Assembly (NCBI GenBank): GCA_014898415.1
Contig: RCTD01000001.1
Location: 620,001 to 684,000, forward strand
Length of the DNA: 64,000 bases
Direction of reading: 5' to 3'
Origin: Stromatinia cepivora
Lineage: Eukaryota; Ascomycota; Leotiomycetes; Helotiales; Sclerotiniaceae
Below the pieces are notes generated by a model. It did not search any database and had not been told where the DNA came from. It was given only the letters and a program-made list of their open reading frames with translations. Positions 55,516 through 64,000 of the stretch are shown here, piece by piece. How positions within the stretch are numbered: the first letter of the stretch is position 1; each line of letters opens with the position of its first letter. A program made the translations under genes and the position numbers.

Positions 55516-57147
55516 ATGTCTCCTATCAATTTGGTTCTCAGAACCGCTTTCATTCTTTCTTCTATCTTGACTTCTTTTGCTGCAATTTGCAATGACCAGA
55601 TCAGAGGTTCCGGGGACCCTTCCGGACAAGAATTGACAGTATTCCTCAATTCTAATGATAAGATCTCTAATTTCTGTTTGGAGGATGTATCAGGAAAAGT
55701 ATCAGGGAGCATAAGCTTCTCAAACTTAAAGGTAAGACATCTAAGCACACCTAATTCAGCATACTAATAAACGTAGATATATTTTGAGCGTAGCGATAGC
55801 TCTGCATCAACTCTCGAGCATTGCACAGAAGCCTTCGAGGATATAATCTCTCAGTGTATTGAACCTTTCAATCCAGGAACTTACGGAGGAATCTCAACAT
55901 TCGACAATGGAGAAGTCTATACCATCATTAACGAGTTGTATCCTCAAGCACCTGTTGTCCCTATAAGCCTGGAGAAACGAACAGAGAAAAAACCCAGTCC
56001 CAAGCCCCCCAAAGTTACGCCCGCAGCACCTGTAAAACCGACTCTCAAAACGACTGCAAAAACATCACCGAAAACGACTGAAACGCCAGTATATACTAGT
56101 GCAAAGACTACCAGTCCAAAAACTACGGAAACTACCACAAAACCGATTGAGACTCCAAAAACCACAAGTTCAAAAGCCACAGAGACAACTCCAAAACCAA
56201 CTGAGACTCCAGCTCCTACGAGTCCAAAAACCACACAAACTACCCCCACCACATCTAAACCATCTACTACCAAGACAAGTCCATTTTCCGAGACTCCCAA
56301 AACAACTTCATTATCCACCACTCCCAAAGTTACAGAGACGATTCCGATTACATCTAAATCATCGACTGCCAAGACGAACATCGCTTCCGAGACGCCCAAG
56401 ACAACTTCCGTAGCCAGCACTTCAAAATTTACAGAAAAAGTATCCACAACTTCGAAATCGACAAGTACTAGTAGTATTTCCTCAAAGACATCTTCTCTAA
56501 CTCAAATCAATCTTTCATCTATCAAAAATTCCATCGTAAAAGAAAGTAGTACAAGCACGAGCTCGGTTTCCAAATCTTCCATTTTAGCAACTTCACTATC
56601 GAGTCTTTCTTCCACCAAGAGTGCCATAGAGGGAAGTAGTACGAGTACTCACTCAGTCTCTATCTCAACGATTAAAACCCTATCATCCCTTTCTTCCCTC
56701 AACACTCCTTCCATCACCCCCGGCGGTTCCACTTCGATAAAATCATCCACAGTCTCAATCTCAATCTCAATCACGAGCAATACTCAAGAGGCAACTTCAA
56801 CTCTCCATTCGAATTCCGCTATATCATCCGCCGTACCAAGTAACAATAAAAATCCCCTCTCATCCAGCAAACTCTCAATCTCGACTTCCGAAGTATCGTC
56901 CAAGATTTCGGAGGTGGCTAGCAATTCTTTAGTGTTCACATCGACCAAATCTACATCACTAGAAACTTCATTGCAAAAGAGTATATCGCAAACACTCACT
57001 CCAACAAGCAGTATTCACACACCTGGCATTTCAACTATTGCCGCATCGACTGATTCCATCTCGAGTGAAACAAAATCGCGCCCCGTATCGAGTTCTGGAT
57101 CAAAAGTATCGAAAAACTCCAGTTTGACATCTATTGCCTCCAGTTAA
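55516..57147 (+). CDS. Secreted Ser/Thr-rich mucin-like protein, 5' portion
   Basis: Exons 55516-55731 and 55777-57147 (45-bp intron with a perfect TACTAAT branch) give 528 residues. A signal peptide (NLVLRTAFILSSILTSFAA) leads into a domain of about 100 residues with four Cys (CNDQ, FCLED, HCTEAF, QCIEPF). A long Pro/Thr/Lys-rich section follows (SPKTTETPVYTSAKTT units), then a Ser-rich section, consistent with a heavily O-glycosylated wall or surface protein. TAA at 57145 ends this frame, but the same frame stays open and Ser/Thr-rich for another 260 bp, and coding-like sequence runs on to 60069. The stop therefore probably interrupts a once larger gene. Confidence 0.7.
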
Positions 57148-60069
57148 AATACGCTTAAACCCACTCCCGCATCGGCGCCAGAATCTGTAGAATCAAGTGG
57201 TTCTCCAGAACAAGTCGTATCTAGCGGTTCCACAACTAGCAAAATTAACTCTGTTCCTATATCCACAAAAGCCAGCCTTACTGAAACACCCGCTACCGTA
57301 CCAACTTCTGCAGTCATTTCTGAACTTCCTAGCAGTGGACAAACTCCAGCATTTTCGGCGAAATCAACCAGTTCGGCGGTAATAACGAAACTTACCGAAT
57401 CAATGTCTAGACTGAATCCATTCCCACCACCTCAGGCCCAGGCCTCATTGTCAGTAGCAAGCCTATACCAGTCTCCGCCACGTCAGACTCCCTCTCATCT
57501 ACTCAAACCAGCTCCATCCACATCAATGAATCTGTATCATCAGTAACAAACACAGTCTCCAAATCATCAGCGATTTCTAGCTCTGTTCCTGAAATCACAC
57601 CTGGGCCACCGATCGCCAAGTCATCGGCTATCGCCTCATCAGTCCTCGCCGAATCAACACATCCCGCGCTCCAATCTAGCAAGGCCGAGGAAAGCAATGC
57701 AACCCCCGCATCATCAACAACATCAAAAATTTCGAGCGGATCTCTCACACCTTCTCTGCAGCCCAAAATCACACCTTCTCCATCTACTTCATCAGGCTTT
57801 GCTTCTGAAGTTATTCCTTCGGCTTCAACCTCTCAACCTACTTCCCAAAGAATCTCAACTGGATCGCTCCCATTCTCTAGAAACCCAGAAATTACTCCTT
57901 CTATTTCTAAGCCTATATCTGAAACAGTTTCAACACAATCTCTCATATCTCCCGCAATTCCCGAAATAACACCTTCACCCTTTACTTCATCCTCCTCCAG
58001 AACCATCCCATCAACTCCCGCCCCGAAGTCTATCACTCAAATTACATCCACTGGAGCTTTAATATCTTCCCTACAGCCTGAAATCACGCCTCCTGCATCA
58101 GGTATACCAGCTTCTAAAACCACCGCTTCAACTTCAGTCGCAGAACCTCTCTCCCAAGACATTTCAACCAAATCCATTACATCTTCGATAGAACCAGAAA
58201 TTACTGCTCCCTCCGAGCCTACCTCTCAAACTGTTTCTACAGGATCCCTTACACATTCCGTAGAGCCTGAAATTACTCCTTCTCCTTCCGATTCCCCGGC
58301 TTCTAAAACCACCACCTCAACTCCAGCCGAAACTTCCGATCCATCAGAGACGATCGAACCATCAGAGACGACCGAGCCATCCGAAACGACGGATCCATCC
58401 GAGATATCCCCACCAGACACAACTGAAAGCAGTCCAACAGACACCGCACTTGCTTCTCCCACCTCATCTCCTTCATCTACATCATCCCCAGCCTGTTCAG
58501 CCACCACGGGAGCAAACTGTTCTGCATGTTACCAGTACACCGGTTCTGGCGATATCTCTTCCTCTCTCACCAACAATACCAATGTTCAATCTCGCGACTT
58601 GCCACCCTCAATTGCTGGTCGAATATCTACTACTAATCTACACGCAAAGCTACTCAAGCGAGCCATATAATCGCTTACTTCGTTCGACTCTACCAATGCG
58701 TGTGTTTTTAGTTCAGTGGATATTCCTTCCATCCCAGGTACGCATACACCCCGCAAGTCCCGTGTATAGGTCTAAAAATGGATTAAGCTAACATAAGAAA
58801 TGAAGATTCATCAAATCTAGTCAGCGAAGCAGGCGCTCAAACGGAATACTGGTACGTTTTGCAAGATAGCGCCGTGAATAGAACGACTTGCCCCGTGCTT
58901 GATTTTGCAAAAGTCACGGACGAAGCGCTTGCTTCTCAATTTATAAATTCAAATGCAGCGGGATACACAAAGTCTGGACCGGGAATTAGCTGGAAAGCGA
59001 ATGCCCCTAGTAAGTCCCCTTTTTGGAATATGTTGTTTTTTGACTAATCGGTTTCTAGCTGTTGACGTAGATCGTGTCTGTGAGTGTTGGGTGTCTATTC
59101 TTGAAGCAATGTAAGATTGTCAGGCTAATGATAATAGATGAATCATCAATTTTGCAAGATTTTTTCGCAGATAGGGTTGATAGCAATAATTGTGCGGCTT
59201 TTAAGGCTATATTCGATCAGCCGGATACTTACAATGGAGCAAAATCCAGGTTGCAGACTATCTGGGAGTAAGTTTATATGGCTCCTCATATATCCACAGC
59301 TCTTCTAATACAAAATCCAGTCAACTTCCTAGCGATACCAATCCCGACTATGCTGGAATGGACCAAAAGGTATTTAAGCCAGCCGAAGAGATCAAAATGT
59401 GTAAAACTAACAGACCAAAAGATAAGCACCGTCAAAGCACAAGCTTTCAAAGATCAATTGCAACAAAGTTATACGAGCGACGATGAGAAATTAGCATATA
59501 TCTCCGAATTGGCCGTCGCAATGGCCATAGTCAATGATGATGCTATCGCGTCTCTTTTCCAAAGCACAAATCTCCGTATCTACCAAGCGCTACTTGCTAT
59601 CGATGCGGTTATTGGGGCCAACAATGGGACTACAGGGAATCTTATGAAGCCAGATGTGAGTACTACCTACTATCTGATTTGTGCACCACTATGGCATACA
59701 CTTCCTCCTTGGCGTGATATAACATGATCCTACCTAAATCAACCCCGCCTCAAAGCTCTCCCTTGATTTCTACCTTCAGAACAAAAGCTAACCCTGCTTC
59801 TCTCTCTCCAGTGGGCATCCACCCACCGCATCTACCTCAGCAACCTCCTAACCACCCGCTCCTCAGCCATCCTGTCCCAAGTCTCCAGCTACCTCAACAA
59901 TGATCTTGGGCCTGCCGCAAGAAGTGATAATGTTACACTCCCAGATGGAACTGTGTCGACAACTGAAAATTCCATTGGGAATGGCGTGGATGCATTCTTG
60001 AACGCTTGTCCTTTAGCTAGTGCTTTTACCTTTGATCAGGAGAAATTGTTGGGCTTTCCTGGAGTATAA
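57148..60069 (+). pseudogene. 3' continuation of the mucin-like gene, frame broken
   Basis: Ser/Thr/Pro-rich coding-like sequence continues to 57410 in the upstream frame, switches frame near 57411 (TESIPTTSG...), and runs with repeated PEIT-PS units to a TAA at 58668. Past a Cys-containing segment (CSATTGANCSACYQYTG), a folded C-terminal region follows over several exons with canonical splice sites: EYWYVLQDSAVNRTTCPVLD, then NNCAAFKAIFDQPDTYNG, DDEKLAYISELAVAMAIVND, and a last exon 59812-60069 ending LLGFPGV. A further one-base frame change is needed near 59405. Stops and shifts total four. One 300-bp intron (e.g. donor near 57083 or 57107, acceptor TCTAG 57410) could hide the first two, so a working spliced gene is not excluded. 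I do not recognise the C-terminal domain. Confidence 0.55.
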
Positions 60070-60409
60070 ATGAAGTTTAAGAGAATAAAAGAAATTAAAG
60101 AGGAGGGGTTCTTAAGATGAGATATTTGATGATATAGGTTGTGGTATGGGTTGATTGATTGCTGGGGATAAACTCATTATTTCGAGTAGATGTGTTAGAT
60201 TTTTTTGGTGGTTTTTTGTACAGTATTTTCATTCTCATATTTTGTATTTGAAATGACTTCAACATCGGAGCTAAGCCTGATAATGCACGGACCATACAAG
60301 GCTGATCAAATCCCCCCTCCACCAAGCTGCCACACAATATCCCACCCCTCATTCATTCATACCTCTTTCATCACATCGCACCGCAGCAGCTCTTTCTCCG
60401 AATCCCAAA
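60070..60409. other. Short intergenic, mucin-like 3' flank and Vps25 leader
   Basis: 340 bp with a T-rich stretch near 60200 and C-rich leader sequence just before the Vps25 start codon. No other feature seen. Confidence 0.5.
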
Positions 60410-61061
60410 ATGAGTACCTCTCAAACCCCAACTCCTACCAAAACCTTCAAATTCCCCCGCGAACACTCCTTTCCTCCTTTCTTCACCCTCCAACCTACCT
60501 CTTCGACCCTACACGCGCAACTTCGCAAATGGAGCGATTTGATCCTCTCTTATTTCGCCTTTTACCGACTATTTCGTCTCACAGTTTCTACTTTTTTATC
60601 TTCTGAGTTATTCAAAAATGTGAGGGTTAATAGGAGGTTGGATGAGGAGGCATTGAGGGAGGTGTTGGAGTTTATGAGGAAAGAGGGGAGGGTGGAGTGG
60701 GTTGGGGGGAGTGGAAATGGGAAAGTGGGAGGAGATGTTTGTTGGGTTTGGTGGAGGAAGGTAGATGAATGGGCAAGGATCATTGAGGAGTGGGTTGATG
60801 AGACGGGCCAGAGAGGGAGCGTTTTGACACTTTACGAGTTGGTTGAGGGCGAGGGCGGCAGGGGTGCTGGTATGCTATTTGTTTCTTTTTTTACTTTGTT
60901 GTTTTGGATTTATATAAAGAGTCTTGCTAATTATTGGATTGATAACAGAGTTCCATGGCCTGGATGCGGAAATTTTACAAAAAGCGTTGGCGATATTGGT
61001 AAAGAAGGGAAAGGCACAAGTTTTTGGACAGGAGGATCAACAGGGTGTGAAATTCTTCTGA
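60410..61061 (+). CDS. VPS25: ESCRT-II complex subunit Vps25
   Basis: Subunit of the endosomal ESCRT-II complex that sorts ubiquitinated cargo into multivesicular bodies. Two exons, 60410-60869 and 60949-61061 (79-bp intron), give 190 residues, close to yeast Vps25 (202). The two tandem winged-helix domains show the family signatures: FKFPREHSFPPFFTLQPTSS and LRKWSDLILSYFAFYRLFRL at the start, WWRKVDEWARIIEEWVDETG and VLTLYELVEGE in the middle, and FHGLDAEILQKALAILVKKG with KAQVFGQEDQQGVKFF at the end. A Gly-rich insert (VGGSGNGKVGGD) lies between residues about 98 and 109. The splice junction rebuilds GAEFHGLD exactly. Confidence 0.95.
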
Positions 61062-62490
61062 AGTGCGTAAGATCTTCTAGATATACCTACTATACACATT
61101 GGCGCTGAGACTGAAATATATCATGCACAGCGGGAAGTTTTGTAGGCATCGAGCATGTATAAGATATCCAAAATCATAGGGGTTTGCACATAAGGAGGGA
61201 CTACTTTATCAAAGCTTCGTTTCCCTTCTGGAACCTCATTAGGCCTCCTCCCACCGAACTTCAACCGCATCGGTATCATTGCTCAATACTTCAGCAAACT
61301 CAAACCGAAGATCCTTTCCATGCCTGACCTTAAAAGATCCTCCGAATCGGGAAACATCCAGAAGGACAGCAAAAACCTTATATTACAACTTCAAACATTG
61401 TACACGCACTTAACAGTGCGCAATCTCATAGTAAAGTGCCCAGAGTCAAAACGACTTTTTCGGAAGCAAGACCGGACCAACGAGCAGGATGCGAACCAAA
61501 CTATAGCAAGAAGCTAGAAAAGAAATTTGGAAGCAATCGCTAGGATAACTTCCAGGTCTAGACCCGATGAAAGAAGAAACGGTACGCGTTTTTTTCCCGC
61601 TGTCTCCGGGGGACGTACCGAAATTAGATGGGGAATAGAATTTGTCCCTCAGCTCACGTTACCTAGTCCCCTAGTGTCAATGCTAGATTATTTTGAGCTT
61701 AGAACCATCGAATCTCATCATCCATCCCTTTTCCTTAGCCCAAAAATTGATATTTGATCTGCGTGGTGCTGGAGCTTCTAACTAGAAATGAAAATTGGAA
61801 TATTGGAGTGAGTGGGACAAGTCATGATAATACTCTGTATGTACTATGCACAGAGTATGAAGTACCCAGGAGACTTTAGCATGGGAATTCGGACAGTTCT
61901 GAATCTTAAGCCAGCAGGCCCCTTGTTAGATTAGAATTTAGGAGGCACGTTATCTTAGCCGTAATTTGATGTCATATCTTCGGAAGGGGGGTCTTATGAA
62001 GGTTACGTAGCTATAAGGCCATGATTTATGAATTCTCGGGATCCTTAATATTACTTCTCCGACTTGTTCATGGAGGATGAAAAAACAGATGAATGTGCTT
62101 CAGAGACAGGACACTTTGTAAGCGAGAAAGCTGGACAAAATATCTTCGAGTGTAAAGTAGTCAATCTTAAGCGTTTTACTTGTTTGTATAAATAAATCGA
62201 AATAGATCGAAGCAGATCATGTTGAGACTTAAAGGGTCGATCAAGACAGAAGTCGGAAATCAAGGAAAGGAACTGGCCAACACGGCCGAATTTTAGAAAT
62301 CAAGGAAGTGTCGGAGAAAAAGAAGAAGATCTGTAATTCCGTAAATAATAAGTTGTCAGCAAGCAAAACGTTGGATTTTATAGCCGTTCATGGATTCGAC
62401 GAATGGGAAGCTTAGGGTACCTGGCCTTATTTCCGCATTTCATATATTTTTGGTTAGGTCTATGGTGATTAGTTTGTTGATTCGATACTT

Positions 62491-62571
62491 GTACCTGATA
62501 ACTGTAGTACCTGATAACTGTAGTACCTGATAACTGTACCGGTACCCTTCCTTCCTTCCTTCCTTCCTTCC
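62491..62571. repeat. 16-bp repeat (3 copies) and CCTT tract
   Basis: GTACCTGATAACTGTA is repeated three times head to tail (62491-62538), followed after 8 bp by about six CCTT units. Confidence 0.9.
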
Positions 62572-63425
62572 ATTTCCCCTTCTTTTCCCATCTGCTTTCT
62601 AATCAGTAATAAGTACCAGGTTAGGTAGTGTCAACGAATACCTAATGGAAGCTTCCGTCCCTCAGGAGTAACTTGGTCTGCATCGCATCGCACCGCAAAA
62701 TGAGCGTCATCAGTGGAAGTTGTCATCATGCATTTACCTAGTACTTCTTTTCTTGATTCCTAATTCTTTTACTTTCACCGCCATCATATCCTTTCCGAGG
62801 TACTTAACTCAATGATGGTTTTAAACTTAATCCTCTAGGATCTGTAACAACCTTAGCAATAGCAATTGACTGCACTACCTAGATAGTAGAGTAAATTCCC
62901 CCTCGGCGATGATAGACAATTCATATAAAGATCAACCTTTGGATGTACGGAATGTAAATATATATATATATAAATAGAGATAGGAGACTTTAATAAAGAG
63001 AATTGAATTGAATTGAATTATAAGACTTACAATCTTATACTTAAACTACCTACCTATCTACTTATTAACCTCCTTGACAATCGAATCTACAGAGTATAGC
63101 ATTATCCTGTCATATCATTCATACATATACAAAAATCAGAGTCAGGGGTGGAAGATATCTTTTGTTCCCGAATCCCCCTCTTCTTCTTCTACGACCCACC
63201 GATTGCTAAATGAAGTAATTGAATTGATCCACAAAATCTTTGCAAAAGACAAGAGATCTACTCAATCCATTGAGGTCGCGACCATCTTCTCCCTTGTCAA
63301 TTGCGAAAGTGGGAAATAATAAGATACTTAGAGGCTTCTTGTTATTGTGTTGTAACTTGTAACTATTCTTCTACAGTTGCTTTGTGGGATTCTTAACTTT
63401 TTATTTTTTTTATCAACATTTTAAA

Positions 63426-63478
63426 CTTTAGACTTTAGACTTCAGACTTCAGACTTCAGACTTCAGACTTTAGACTTA
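63426..63478. repeat. 9-bp repeat (ACTTCAGAC-like), about 6 copies
   Basis: Alternating TTTAGAC/TTCAGAC variants of a 9-bp unit on the plus strand. Confidence 0.85.
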
Positions 63479-64000
63479 CTTTTTACTTTGCCTTTTACAA
63501 ACTTTCAACCATCCACATTCTATTCTATCTAAAGTTGACTTCAAAGTATTTCATCAAACGCTGACTTTCCCATAAGTACTTTGCTTGCTTTCTCTCTTTC
63601 TTTCCTTATCTGAACGAATTCATTACGACCCAAAATACATCACCAAAGAGCGAAAACCGGAATATCATCAACTGAGAGTAACTCGACAGCTTCTACAGCA
63701 GCAACAACCATACAAATCAACACATCAACAAATAATATCATTTTATTTTCACAACCAAAAATTCCATTCATTACAATCGTTAATCAAAATAAAATCAAAT
63801 TCTTATTATTTTCTGGCTTTACTCTCTTTCAATCAATCAAAATCAAGCTTCAAAAGGTTTCCTTCAATCAATTCCCCTCAATTCCAAAATTAGTTCGACT
63901 TCTATAGATTATTGGATTGGGTTATTTCCATTCCTTCTCAAGTTCCTTCGAACCCAGCCTCATCCCCGATAATCCCTTATACATAACATAATCAAGGGGG

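Larger units (their letters stand above)
61062..64000. other. Right-hand end, no gene seen; possible leader of a gene beyond the window
   Basis: No convincing CDS. It contains an ATACTCTGT/ACAGAGTAT hairpin near 61838, a 16-bp repeat and CCTT run (listed), and a 9-bp repeat (listed). From about 63480 there is pyrimidine-rich then A-rich sequence with CAACAACC and CATCACC tracts, like a long fungal 5' leader on the plus strand. The matching start codon is not inside the window. Confidence 0.5.

Noticed and set aside
55944..56447. 167-codon Val/Gly-rich ORF antisense to the mucin-like gene
   Set aside because: Antisense reading of Thr/Pro/Ser codon repeats gives artificial hydrophobic sequence.

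Overview
The window is fungal nuclear DNA from a filamentous ascomycete. The evidence is many short (about 45-140 bp) GT-AG introns with TACTAAT-like branch sites, AT-rich intergenic DNA, and fungal-specific families: a HET-domain protein, a cutinase, a Cpc1/Gcn4 bZIP factor, and a fungal 5S rRNA gene that stands alone instead of in an array. The protein flavour suggests Leotiomycetes (Sclerotiniaceae-like, e.g. Botrytis/Sclerotinia). That placement is inference from family resemblance, not from a search.

Layout. 2-842: 3' end of an MFS transporter. 843-4527: repeat-rich DNA with a small gene built on MED-type repeats (3142-3780). 4528-14097 is a compact housekeeping block: condensin subunit 2/Barren (minus), with a 5S rRNA gene inside its large intron; a divergent Na+/Ca2+ exchanger (plus); and the CCR4-NOT subunit Caf40/Rcd1 (plus). 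14098-23449 holds a bZIP factor, a 200-aa orphan, an HNH_2-like protein and three non-autonomous terminal-inverted-repeat (TIR) elements. 23450-26115 is a CCCH-plus-RBR ubiquitin ligase (minus). 26116-33129 is a 7-kb gene-poor stretch with only fragments and repeats. 33130-34860 is cpc1 (minus) with upstream ORFs and a leader intron. 34861-38725 is empty. 38726-40576 is a HET-ankyrin protein. 40577-46862 is empty apart from repeats. 46863-47603 is a cutinase (minus). 50132-51994 is a cytochrome P450 (minus), followed upstream by a short hairpin element. 55516-60069 is a very large Ser/Thr-rich secreted protein locus whose frame is broken several times. 60410-61061 is ESCRT-II subunit Vps25. 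61062-64000 shows only simple repeats and probable leader sequence of a gene beyond the window.

The genes do not form a cluster around one pathway. Conserved core genes (condensin, Caf40, Vps25, cpc1) alternate with accessory or plant-association genes (MFS, HET-ankyrin, cutinase, P450, mucin-like) that sit in gene-poor, repeat-rich DNA. The most notable structures are the nested 5S gene, four separate TA-flanked miniature inverted-repeat elements (one inside an intron), the uORF-bearing cpc1 leader, and the decayed mucin-like locus. I did not find a convincing new multi-gene system.
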